From Corticium candelabrum (Eukaryota > Porifera > Homoscleromorpha > Homosclerophorida > Plakinidae): a DNA stretch of 64,000 bases. Positions 13,401 through 23,331 of the stretch are shown one piece after another; the first letter of the stretch is position 1, and the number at the start of each line of letters is the position of its first letter. Location: assembly GCF_963422355.1 (NCBI RefSeq), contig NC_085088.1:5153807-5217806 (forward strand). Reading direction: 5' to 3'. The translations under genes were made by a program, and so were the position numbers. A model generated the notes under the pieces. That model was not told where the DNA came from. It was given only the letters and a program-made list of their open reading frames with translations, and did not search any database.

Positions 13401-13409
13401 GCTAACTGA
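582..13409 (+). CDS. DCAF11: DDB1- and CUL4-associated factor 11 (WDR23), 19 exons
   Basis: This is the WD40 substrate receptor of the CUL4-DDB1 ubiquitin ligase, known in animals for turning over NRF2/SKN-1. The exons I assembled are 582-706, 8454-8515, 8575-8624, 8965-9131, 9200-9306, 9643-9745, 9798-9841, 9898-9952, 10016-10087, 10837-10894, 11059-11172, 11224-11316, 12161-12250, 12304-12370, 12424-12536, 12601-12640, 12706-12752, 13184-13243 and 13320-13409. All phases join and give 518 aa, close to the family length of about 546. Diagnostic blocks are LLAYLVHSGRVKLV near the N-terminus, [81 protein letters not shown] and [12 protein letters not shown]. They cover the seven-blade propeller in family order. 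Exon 1 lies 7.7 kb before exon 2 because intron 1 is full of mobile elements. The exact boundaries need transcript data; the identity is clear. Confidence 0.92.
847..877. repeat. Left terminal inverted repeat of the pogo-like element
   Basis: This 31-base end begins CAGTAAGGTAAT and contains GGGGTAACTCCGATCAC. It matches the reverse complement of 3451-3481 at 29 of 31 positions. Confidence 0.85.
1268..3066 (+). pseudogene. pogo-family DDE transposase with PHD finger, one frameshift
   Basis: The first frame (ATG 1268, about 377 codons) has a psq-type helix-turn-helix near residues 14-52 ([11 protein letters not shown]). A CENP-B-like DNA-binding region and the DDE_1 catalytic core follow. The three acidic residues are visible: D184 in [10 protein letters not shown]327 in LFFDGHYSH and D363 in LQPLDVVVF, a DD35D spacing. 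At about 2386-2401 the frame breaks within an A/T-rich run. The family-conserved continuation ([25 protein letters not shown]) is in another frame and runs to 3066. That part ends in a C4HC3 PHD finger (CQGCGG to WTCSKCS, about 2910-3060). A one-base lesion or a read error explains the break. Apart from it the transposase looks complete. Confidence 0.85.
3451..3481. repeat. Right terminal inverted repeat of the pogo-like element
   Basis: This is the inverted partner of 847-877. It contains GTCGGAGTTACCCCG and ends ATTACCTTACTG. Confidence 0.85.
3817..4326. mobile_element. MITE-like dispersed repeat, copy 1 (DCAF11 intron 1)
   Basis: This non-coding repeat of about 510 bases has imperfect inverted ends. 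Each end carries ACCTC-ACCAGCTCAACC-type sequence (left variant TCCACTAGCTCAACCGG). A second copy with the same internal order, including GGAGGCATTGATG, CAGACGGGAA and ACGTGGGCATGC, lies at 55767-56306. No open frame is shared between the copies, so a non-autonomous DNA transposon is the simplest reading. Confidence 0.75.
4480..4790. repeat. Dispersed repeat, copy 1
   Basis: This is a direct-orientation diverged copy of 7029-7340. Shared words include TTTTTGGACCTTCCTGAT, ATTATCCAATTATCT and AAGCACACCTGGTGTG or its variant GAGCACACCTGGTGTG. It is non-coding and its class is unknown. Confidence 0.6.
5220..5625 (+). pseudogene. hAT transposase remnant, central part
   Basis: A readable block from about 5400 gives [19 protein letters not shown], then [19 protein letters not shown], then a stop at 5565. 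This is the 'RFP...L.A.SIFDP..LP' region found before the C-terminal dimerisation domain of hAT transposases (ZNF862/ZMYM-like). The upstream 180 bases read similarly only across frameshifts. It is probably one piece with 7527-7733 on the same strand, split by later insertions. Confidence 0.65.
6115..6647 (-). pseudogene. hAT transposase remnant (ZNF862-like C-terminus), opposite strand
   Basis: Two overlapping minus-strand frames give, in order, [26 protein letters not shown], then [36 protein letters not shown] and [12 protein letters not shown]. The last blocks are the hAT C-terminal dimerisation region. A frameshift joins the two frames near 6330-6378. It lies antiparallel to the other hAT pieces, so it derives from a separate insertion. 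Confidence 0.75.
7029..7340. repeat. Dispersed repeat, copy 2
   Basis: This is the direct-orientation partner of 4480-4790. It shares TTTTTTGGACCTTCCTGATG, TTATTATCCAATTATCTAG and AAGCACACCTGGTGTGACC. It is non-coding and of unknown class. Confidence 0.6.
7527..7733 (+). pseudogene. hAT transposase C-terminal dimerisation domain remnant
   Basis: The frame reads [40 protein letters not shown] and LEGPP to a stop at 7731. 'P.TN..CER.FS..N.IK...RNRL....L..L' is the classic hAT dimerisation signature. No upstream catalytic core is contiguous. It is probably the end of the element whose middle lies at 5220-5625. Confidence 0.75.
7740..8453. other. Remainder of DCAF11 intron 1, no gene seen
   Basis: AT-rich intronic sequence between the last hAT remnant and the exon 2 acceptor (TTTTTGTAG at 8445-8453). 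I see no coding or RNA feature. Confidence 0.6.
10091..10408. repeat. (CAGA)n microsatellite with variants
   Basis: A roughly 320-base interrupted CAGA/CAAA tetranucleotide array in DCAF11 intron 9. It begins only a few bases after the exon 9 donor. The apparent minus-strand proteins rich in CLSV are artefacts of translating the repeat. Confidence 0.95.
10582..10766. repeat. Second CAGA/CAAA array
   Basis: A similar degenerate tetranucleotide array in the same intron, ending in (CAAA)n at about 10737-10762. Confidence 0.9.
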
Positions 13410-13410
13410 T

Positions 13411-13416
13411 ATTAAA
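13411..13416 (+). promoter_or_regulatory. Possible polyadenylation signal ATTAAA of DCAF11
   Basis: ATTAAA starts two bases after the DCAF11 stop codon. If used, the 3' UTR would be only a few tens of bases. Its use is an inference. Confidence 0.35.
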
Positions 13417-14139
13417 GTTTGTTTTTAGTTTATTTCAGTATTAAAATTTGAATTTTGGTGCCGTTCCTCATTTGATTGATTGGTTTAATTAAAGTGATGG
13501 AAGAAATTGATTTTAACTCCAGGTGAAAATTCTTACTTTTATTAGACAAATGATGACATTGTACAGAACTCTTGAAAAATTCAAAAAGTTTGTGAAATTT
13601 ACTTTCTGTATACGTAGACTTTGGTAGATTTAGTGCAGAACGTTGCGTCCTCTTTTTGTTTGTAAGTTTGATGCTACCGTGAACAGTTTGTTTTGACCTT
13701 GTATCCGAATTTGTAAGTTTCCTACTTTGCGTGTACCTAGGCAAGGATTTGTTACCGAAAACATTGTAAATATGAAGCTCAGGCTGAGTACTTATCGCTG
13801 AACACTTTATATACTGTAGTCTGAATGAGCTCTAATTTAAATGAGCACTTTTAGCGGAGGCAGTGTCAGATCGCCCAAAGGGCGCGCGCGCCCCATTGTA
13901 AAAACCCCACGTGACTAAAGGATTAAATTGCGCATGCGTCTTTTATTATACAGCGTAAAAGGTGGCACCTTTCCGGCCATGAACGAGCGGAAAACATTTA
14001 TTCGAACGTAGGAGACGTTGTATAGATGAAGAACAACCAGGAGAGGCTACCACTCTAGATTTACAGGGCCCTCTACCAGGTACAAAAGTGTGTGGCTACG
14101 TACTGCTAGCAATTCTGGATGAGATATATTAGTTATATG
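13417..14139. other. Intergenic, no gene recognised
   Basis: The stretch downstream of DCAF11 has only short frames with no family resemblance. A small CG-rich patch (GGGCGCGCGCGCCCC) lies near 13880. Nothing further can be supported. Confidence 0.5.
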
Positions 14140-15120
14140 ATTATAGCACCCAGAATGGCTGAGAGCGCTTCTGAAGGAGGAACAATCTCTACGTAGCTGT
14201 GTAAACTCAGAGCCGCAGTCTTCTACTCTGCTGTTGCTTGTGAATTATCAGATTCAGACAAATACACAGTACGATGACTCATTTAGATGAACACGAGTAC
14301 CATAGATTTCCGAAATAGAGCCTATGTGCTGTATCATATCAAACTTGTAGTAAGTACTAGCGAGGTGACAACGACTTCATTTAGAGTGAGGTCATAGTAA
14401 TGGACAGGCGCCCGCCGTTTTGGAAATCCAGGATCCGCCACCGGGAGGATAACCACATTACAAATGAAAATAATGTACATGTGTTCATGCATATACTAAA
14501 ATGTTTGAGGAATAATGCACCGTGGGCACTCATGGCGTAGCAGTTGGGGAGACTAACTAAAGCTCTCCCAATCTTTGTAGGCATTTCAAGCAAAAGAGCC
14601 ATGTTTCCCTCAGGTTACCAAACAGTCAAGTTAATCTTAGTGTTGTGTGTTGACGACGACATTAATTATTTGTTTGTACATCAGCATTTCGGTATGGTGA
14701 AAGCTGAAAGTGTTGAATAAAGTCGTGAGAGGTGAAGTGCGGGTGCCCATCACAATTGTTCGGCATTGGCGGAAGTCAATGCTGTGGTAGTAAAAAGGAA
14801 AATGGGGCATGGGCATAATTTGCAGTGTGATTGGTTCGCACCTCCAAACATGAGGATCACGCTACGACGGTGCTGTATGGCACATAACCGTCATATAGTA
14901 CGTCCAGTTGTGGTTACGCTGCGGTGCGCTGGTGTATGTTGAGGCTTCGTATTGTAAACCGGCCTTCAGTGGCTACAAACAACACCATCTTGATGCTGTC
15001 AGTCTATAATGCAACCAATTCTAAGCTCACTATCGTAACGTTTGACGAAAACGTCGCTCAAGCAGACAATCACAGCAAAAAAAACAAGCAGTCAGAAACT
15101 GTTTAGTTGGCATGCCAGCT
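14140..15120. repeat. Duplicated 3' flank of mosaic gene, copy A
   Basis: This non-coding stretch matches 32640-33620 closely (for example CCCAGAATGGCTGAGAGCGC and GATGAACACGAGTACCATAG). In both places it lies immediately downstream of the mosaic gene's stop codon, so the segmental duplication included about 1 kb of 3' flank. Confidence 0.8.
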
Positions 15121-15127
15121 CCTATTT

Positions 15128-18100
15128 CTATGAGTCAGGATTACACAATCCTCCACTGCAACTCTCCTGTGACGGAGGAGGACGCGGCAACGCAATGTGT
15201 GTGTCGGCATTGCAGTGACGAACACTGACCGGCTTACGTCGGTTTTTCATCAGTTTCACACAACTTATTTGCCGGCTTCTTGTGCAGTCGCTCGCGCAAG
15301 TTGACCATTTGCCAAAAACGTAGCGGCATGGACGTCCACACCGACGTTGCACTCTTTGCTTCTTTCGAACGTTGAGAATGCAGAATTCGTCGTCGACTTG
15401 TCGGTCTGCCTTAGTCGTCTTGTTTCTCTCGATACAAGAAACCGTACGAGTGACAACTCCAGCACCGCACACTCGATTGACCGAGCAATTCTTGCCCCAC
15501 TTACTCTTTAGCCATCGGTAAGTAACTGCCGGAGGTCGACATAGGAAAGAACCTATTGTGTTGGAGCAGACGGCGGAGGTTTTGCAGTTGTGCGTACCTG
15601 TCACACACTCGTCTATATCTACAGAAAAGAAACAGGTCTGGTATGAAGAATACAATAATATAATGAATTAGAATTCGATTTGCTAAAGTCGGTACCTTTG
15701 CAGGTTCGTCCATCGTCAGCTAGTTCGTACCCCAAGCGACATGAGCAGTTGTAAGATCCTTTCTTGTTATGGCATAAATGGTCACATAGCGATTGGTTAT
15801 TGCATTCGTTAATGTCTAGGAGAGGAAATGTTTCCTGAATGTTGATAGCCTGCGATTTTACTTGAATTGTATAGCAACATCTCACCTATACACGATGCGT
15901 TGTCTTCACCCAGAACGTATCCAGCCGTGCAATTGCACCGAAATGTTCCAGGTAAGTTGTCACAGAGCTGCTCGCAGTTATTAAGTCTTAGATAGAATGC
16001 TGTTGTGTTGCACTCATCAATATCTGCAATTGAAATATGTGCAAGTCAATGTACCTAAAAATTTCGGTCATGGTCGGAATCATTGTCATTCAATTTTGGC
16101 GACTGATAATAAATGTATATTGTCGTATAAGGATTAGGGTGGCGGGAAACCTCATGCAGGTTGTTGAAGTGATGCATCTTGTCGTTTTCCTGGTCTGAAC
16201 GCTAATAGGCCTAATCACATGCATCGAGTGCTAGCAGATTGTTACACAATTTTGTATCACTGGTGTTTGCCTTTCTAGTCCTAGTCAGTTAATTGGACAA
16301 TATGGATTGTGCTGCTTCTGCATTGCATCCTTTCTCTTGCAGTTCGCATATGTCTAAATTGATATATTTAGTACAGTGTACGTATACAATTTGTATACCT
16401 TCACATGTGCTGTTGTCGTTTAACAGCCGGTATCCGCTCCCGCAATTACACTCGTACGCTTCACAAGTATCAGTGCACAGCTGATCGCACCCGTGGCTTC
16501 CTGTAGCGCACTCGTCTACGGCTACAAACGGCAATACACGAGATGTTAGTTGCCAGCAAAATTTCACATGCTAAGAATGAGAGCTGAATTAACCTTCAAA
16601 TTGGCAATCATTGCCACAATGCGTGTTTTCGCAAGAACACTGTCCTGGTGCTACACATGATCCATGTGACGAGCAATTTCCCGTTCTGTTGTTCGAGTTG
16701 CACCAGACCATGTCGCAGAGAGGTCCCGTCCAATCCTCGTCACATTGGCAGCTGTCTAGACCAACACATTTCCCATGTCCTAGGCAGGAAACTCCATTAT
16801 ACGGGTCTACAGTTAAAGTTAGACGTTTAACGTAACGCTATTTGCAAACCTGAGCAGTAATGAAACTTTTGACATGATGGGACTGAACAATCTGCACCCG
16901 CCCAGCCCGAAATGCATGAACAAAGATCGGGAGCAATACATGTTCCTCTTCCGGAACATCCTTGTGTGCACTCGAACTTGTCGCAGTAATTGCCATAATA
17001 ACTACTGTAGCACACACACGTCGTCTCGTTCTGACAGAAACCGTTTTCACTGCAATTGCGCATGTCCGGACAAGCAGTTGTTTCGTTGCAAGCTATTCCA
17101 AAGTAGCCAGTATAACACTGACACCGATTACTTCCCACGCATTCGCCATTTTCGTGGCAACCGTTTAAATCGTTGCAAGAGAACAAGTTACACGCGCTGC
17201 CCTGCCAGCCTGCATTGCAAATGCATGTTCCATTCTCGCTGCATTGTCCATTGCCTGTAAAACATATTAGAACAATAGCAAGATGATGTAACGCTCGACT
17301 TCTAATATACCTGAACAGAACCCAAAAGATTCGCAATTCTTTGAATTACACGTGTCTCCTCCCCAACCAAAATGACAAAGGCATTGACCACCTCCAATGC
17401 ATTTGCCATGAAAAGAACAATTGGTAGGGCAGAAGGTGATGTCACCGCAATGAACTCCGTCGTATCTTCATCATCAACATAGAATGAGATAGAGACAGCA
17501 AGCATGCATGTATACCGTATGTATGTGACGGCGATGATTGCAAATGGTTTGCTCTGTCTCTTACCCTGGGCGGCATTTACAGACGTCTGGTGCAACACAT
17601 GTTCCATGAGATGGACTTGTACAATTGTTTACATTTTCACAAATGGCTGTAAAATTCATGGCAACAATTAATGACAAACGAACTTCGTACAAAGATCCAA
17701 CATTGACGAAAGAAAAGATAGAAATTTTATGATATGTATATACATATATTTAGAATCTATTGGTACTGTAAAGTTCTGTGAATTCTTACCTTCTGTTTTT
17801 CACTCTTAATTTTTTAGAATACTTAGTAAAACATTGTTTTATCATATGGCTCTGGTGTACCATGGATGGCAAAATCTAAAACTTTAGCATATCGATAGAA
17901 GACCTATATTATTTTTACTAATATAAATCACAATTGCTTTTGATAACAGCGTCGTTGACACAATGAGTAAGACATGTGAAGCTCAACGATGTTGTATACC
18001 TTTCATGCAATCTGGTCCAAAGTAACCGATATCACAAACACAGAATCCATTGTTGCATCTGCTGTTTGAGGGACAGCTGCTACATCCACCTACAAAAGTT

Positions 18101-21100
18101 AATGCTAAACGCAAAGTTTATATCCAAATTGAAAATATATAACCTTCGCTGCAGTCTTTGCCCATCCAATTCTTGACACAGACACACGTACCGTTGTTGC
18201 ACTGCCCGTGATTAGAACAGTCATTGGGGCATTTGCCTATACATATCACAAAATGGTTTACTTTTCTTAAGATTTTGCATCTTTTCTTGTAAACACCTTG
18301 CTGAAAAGCTTGTTGTTCAACAAGCGTAACATCTTTTGTAAGACTAAAGTCAAGTACACAGTTTTCCAATAGAGTCTTGCTCAGGTCTTTTGCTCCACAT
18401 CGTTGTTCAGCTTCCTACAAGATTTCTGTCATGATGCATGTACCATCGGCAACACTAAATGCTAGACCAATCTCGACAGACCTGGCGAACATCGTCGTTC
18501 AGCTGAGAAAGGCCATAGACAGGGTTGTGCTTTTGGTCAGTGTACGAGAAATCCAGTGGGTCGTCGGGATGAAAATTGGAGTTTGTCCATGACCACATTA
18601 CGTCTCCATTGTTCTTTACTGTTTGATCAACTCTCCCTAAGCGACAAAATTTACAATAACAGATATATGATGCGATGTATTTGATTTGTTTTTCTAGCCA
18701 TACAGGCGTTGGCAAACTCGTCTGTATCTGTATACACTTTTCCGTCTGGACCAGTGAAATCATTGATTTCGTCATCGTCCATGAAACCACATAGTCCTTC
18801 CGTTTTTTCAATAAAAGATGCCGTTGGACCAAATTCTGTATTCAAGTATTGGCGTTCCAGCATATTGCTATATCGAACCTCAACCGTGTAGGAAGCTCCA
18901 TTTGTGAACTGAAAGACGTAAGTTGCAATAGAGCCCATCCATCTGTGAGGCTCAATGTACATTTGGACTTGGCCTGATGCGAGTGTGTGTGTAGTTGGAT
19001 AGGCATTCCAATCATTAGTAAGCAGGTCACCAGCAATTCTAGACATTCAAACAATGTGACTGTTGTACCGTTTGATTGAGATTCAACATTATTTTTACCT
19101 CACTATAGGAAGCGAGTCTGCACCAGTCGTTGTATTGAGGGTGTAAATAGTTGTCGAGGTGTTGCCCGTTTTGATGGCTACAGCTCCTGTAAACGATGTC
19201 GCTTTGTATTTGAAAAATCGTATTTGTACTCCAAAGTCATTTTCCTGGCTTCTGCAATCCCAAAACTCTCCAATACCGAAGTAGTCAAAATCTATTCCTG
19301 AAAAGACAGACACAATGTTGTAATGTTATGGAATGTTATACATTAATTCCTGCAACATTCCAGTTTAAAATAAAGATAATTACGGTTACCATTTACAGGT
19401 TTAAATAGATCAGCATAGTGATGCTGGTTTAGGATAACACCAAAGCTTTTGGTATGAAAAGCGGCTGAGAGATAGTAGCAGCCAATAAAAACTTGAATAG
19501 ATTTGGTATCGATCTAATTGGAATACTTTAGCACTTGAACTATTTCTGATAAAACAGTCTTTCAGTCGGATCATCCTGAGCTATGTGATATCAATGATTT
19601 TCCTCATTGTACAGTTTGGTCTATATAGACAGGTTGGGAAAGAGTCAGTCATAATTAAATGTTTCTCTTATGAGCTTTTTACTTGCTGTTTAGGTTAGAA
19701 ACTTCCCAGAACTATAATAAGTACAAATGTATTTACTTCCTAATTCTTAAGCAGCCGAAAGGTGTCAATCGATTGCTAACAGAGCTCATCACCCGGACGA
19801 TTGTTTATCTGTTCAATTTGTCATCGATTGTTGCATAATGTAAGTCAACATGAGACATAGTCTTGGAGGGAGCAGCTTGTTTATTCATTACAAAGGCTGG
19901 AGCATGGCATACTGATTGTGATATTAATGATAGTTAAAGAACATCTGGTTCCTACTGTGCGTACCATCAACGGTTGTAAGATGAGGATCACCGGAACGCC
20001 GAACCCTTTGCCTGCGGTCACAGCATTGTCCCAGCCATCGAGGCCGACACGAACATTGAGGCTGCGATTCTCCAAATCTTGTCACGCAAACTCCTCTTCC
20101 CGAGCAATCTTGTATTCCCTCGCCTTTGCATCCACAATCAGGCTGATCGCAGCATGTTCCTTGCCAGCCCGGAAAACACAAGCAAAACGAATCTTTGCCA
20201 TTTCCGTCGATGATACCGTGACCGGAACAAACTAAAAATATATACAATATGACAACAAGATGTTGCATTAATATTTTTTAATTACTAGCGCCGTCTGGAC
20301 AAGCTGGCACAGTTCCAGAGTTCTGTGTGCATCGACCTCTTCTGCTGTCTAACCAGTCAGTCCACTTCCGATCATTCTTTGTATTCAGATTGTCTGCCAC
20401 GCAGAGAGCGGCGTCGAAGTCGCATTCGCAGCAAAACTTTTTGCATTTGCTGCCTTCTCTGCTCAAGAGTATTTCTTTACAAAATCCTTGAGCATTCTCC
20501 CAGTAGCTGCATCCTGCTGAATAGACAGTACTGACAGTATTGTAACAATCGCAGTCTGGCGGTGCCTTGTCGTAGCACGACGTTCTCGTCTGACAGCAAC
20601 GGTCCGTGGAATCGACCGGGTCTCTGGGTGAGAGAGACCTGACTTGAAGTGACCGTTTGGGTACGCAATAACATCCATAGTTCTCCCATGCATTTGGATT
20701 TTGATATGTGGCACATTTAATATGAAATAGAAAGTCGATGGTGATCTCTTTAAAGTCGGATTCAGCTGGATCTACATTTCAAATAGAATGAGCTTATCAT
20801 GTAAAATTTGTAGAGATGTGACCATGTACCTGTGTATGCAGTTGGGTAGTCATAATCATAATCAGTAATCTCGGTGTCTGCTGCTATTGGAGGTACTCCT
20901 CCTGGGCATTTGTCTTCGGATGGTACCACACACGTCTCTGACTGACCGTCTTTAGTGCACTGTCCTCCCCGAATGACATTGAAACATTTCTCGAAGTTGG
21001 TGCACGCTCTTGTCCATCTGTTACACCACCTGTCTGATCCGGGAACTTGTAAAGAATTTCCACGATCCTGCACAGATTCATCGTTACAGGTTTCTTTGCA

Positions 21101-23331
21101 GTCTAAGAAGTAAATTTCGCTTGAAAATGGATTTGCTATATTGTCTAAAGCCATCGTAACACAATGATGGAAGAACCAAGCAGGACACTGCTGATCACTG
21201 TCTTCCGGTCCGTTTCCTGTTCCCGACATACACCGCTGTTGCGTCTCACACCAACCACAACCACTCGTAGATGTGCACGATGAGCAGGACGAGAAATGTG
21301 GACAAACGTTGACAGAACACGCAGAGCCGGCCCAACCACTAGAGAAATAGTAATTTGTTTATTGCAGTACTGATTGAAATGATAACCCTTACCTTGCACA
21401 TTGACACAGGTTTGGTGCTATGCACGTGCCGTGTCCTGAACAATCGTTTTTCAGAGTACAAACTGGTTTTAAGCATTGTGATCCAGCCCATCCCGCAAGG
21501 CACACACAAGGTCCATCGCTTCGACAGATTCCGTTAGGTGAACAATCGCAATCTTTGTTCGACAGCTCGCACGTGCGTAAGTCGGGTTGAATAACGAAGC
21601 CGTCGTTGCATGCGCATTGGAATGATCCAACGGTGTTGATGCAAATGTGTTGACAAGGAGATGGTACCTCTTCAATGCATTCATCAACATCTGAAAGAGA
21701 TAATGTCTAGATATTATTCTAAGCTCTAAAGTTAATTTTTGAAAGGTTATTGTAACCTTGAGTGACTGTAGTTTCAACGACGCACTCTCCCTGAAGTTGT
21801 AAGCCACCAGGATAGCCATACGAGTCCCACGACGCATATCCATAAGCAATTAAACCGAATTTGGCTCTCCGTACGTGGTGAAGCCGATGGCTTCCTATAG
21901 ATACCGGAGTGGAAGTACCCACTAGGCTTGTTCCAGGAATTGAGTGCCAGGTAGTGTCTGATGGCAATGGCTGGTCATCTAACCGCAATCCAGATGTTTC
22001 AGCTTTTTCTATTATTAGGTTTAGGTAGTTAGTAAATGCAACCGGGGAAGCAGGAGGTGTGCTGATTATATATCGGTGGCGATACTGCTCTATAGGTGGA
22101 ATCATTGCCATGAATGGATCCGACGTCACACCGTCGACACTAGTTCCTTTACAAAACTGTACTAATAATATTGGTTCATCGGTTTCTATAGACGCAAATG
22201 TAGTACTGGGGACATCTATTTCATAGAACTGACCAGAACTGAGCGTCGTCTTGACGATTCCATTCACTTTAACACTTGTTCCATCTCTAGCTGCCACCAA
22301 ACGAAAGAGATCACCACCTGTGCGAAGTGCTAAAGGAGCTGTAGCAAATGTAGTTCCTAAAGTTGTCACAGGTGGAATTTGCTCTGCCAGATGATCGCAA
22401 GCACCGACTCCTAGAGGTACATTAGCGCACACGTGTCCTCCAAAGACAGACACGGGTTGGTCGGTATAGATTAGCGTGCCAGTCAAATCAGTGCCAGTTA
22501 GCTGCAGGGTTTGCAGTCTGTTTAGTGTATACGAAGCTTTTTCTCCTTGATTGTAGTTTTTCTTTCCGTCGGATGCTGTTGAAGATAACTGAATTGTTAA
22601 GGTGGTATCGTCCCGAATGGCTACAATAGCGAGAATGCTAGAATAGCCCCATGACTCCAGTATTATGTATGAAGAAATTACGTATTCGTGTCCTTGAACT
22701 GCTGTTGGAAGTGCAAGGAAAGCGTCGGTACTATACAAAATTTGACTTAAGCCATAGACTGTCATATCTTCCGAGCTTGTTACTAAAATGCCTTTTTCTT
22801 CAATTCCAGAAGTTAGTGCAATTGTATGCGGTAGCTGTACTGATTTCAGCTCATTTGCTTGAAGAGCACCGGTCATCATTTCCCCTTGCCCCGGAACCTC
22901 TACTTTGTACGTCAGTGCTTTTGACGAGGTGAGAAAGAGCACGAGTGTTGGACTTCCTATGTAGTTCCTCATAAATGCAAGTACAAATTCTTTCCCAGAA
23001 TTACTGTTTTGCACACCTGCAAAATAGAGTACTCGTAGCAAGTGTGAAGCTCGCTTGCTTTTCATTTACGTGTTCTTACAGCAGTTTTCGTCTGATTTGT
23101 CATGGCAGTCTTCATTGCCATCACATCTCTTTTCTGATGATATACACTGGCCATTTGTGCAGATAAATTGACCAGAGGAACACGACTGCTGTGAAATGGC
23201 TAGTAAAATAAATAAAAATTCAGACAATGAACTGTCGATTAGCTATTTTGAATATCTGTTTGAATCCCACTTATCGGCAATGATGCCAAAACACTTGTCC
23301 AGACTATGGCAAACGTAACAGAACGACTCAT
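15128..23331 (-). CDS. Secreted mosaic protein: LDLa / IgGFc-binding / EGF / PSI / sPLA2-like / vWD / EGF / TSP1 (copy A)
   Basis: The exons in transcript order are 23331-23271, 23199-23080, 23016-21757, 21690-21393, 21338-20830, 20771-20286, 20231-19965, 19297-19099, 19038-18704, 18636-18482, 18414-18297, 18236-18144, 18089-18000, 17646-17565, 17465-17311, 17254-16850, 16806-16594, 16521-16399, 16023-15886, 15815-15696 and 15618-15128. Every phase joins, giving 1905 aa. Domains by approximate residue: signal peptide 1-22; LDLa 24-60 ([20 protein letters not shown]); IgGFc-binding N-terminal domain 61-480; EGF-Ca and EGF 481-585; PSI 590-615 ([19 protein letters not shown]); Cys-rich 616-750; sPLA2-like 755-885, lacking the catalytic His-Asp; EGF; vWD from [10 protein letters not shown] (about 990) to 1230; EGFs 1270-1745 including calcium-binding DxDEC types; two TSP1 modules at the C-terminus. 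There is no membrane anchor. The family resembles VWDE/FCGBP-like extracellular proteins. A role in matrix, mucus or recognition is inference. An intact paralogue-like copy and a broken one lie downstream. Confidence 0.82.
20461..20771 (-). other. Embedded secretory PLA2-like domain without catalytic His-Asp (copy A)
   Basis: Exon 6 encodes [25 protein letters not shown] and, further on, [18 protein letters not shown]. These match the order of secretory phospholipase A2: the calcium-loop YGCYC, then DRCC..HD.CY, then C.CD.aaa.C. The His-Asp pair is replaced by Arg-Thr (20581-20586), and the glycine-rich calcium loop after YGCYC is absent. The distal Asp of CECD is kept. Cysteine spacing is preserved, so a folded, non-hydrolytic domain is expected. 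Confidence 0.8.

Noticed and set aside
16611-17260. Plus-strand frames opposite the EGF exons (also in copies B and C)
   Set aside because: They are antisense shadows of Cys-rich minus-strand exons and repeat in each duplicate.
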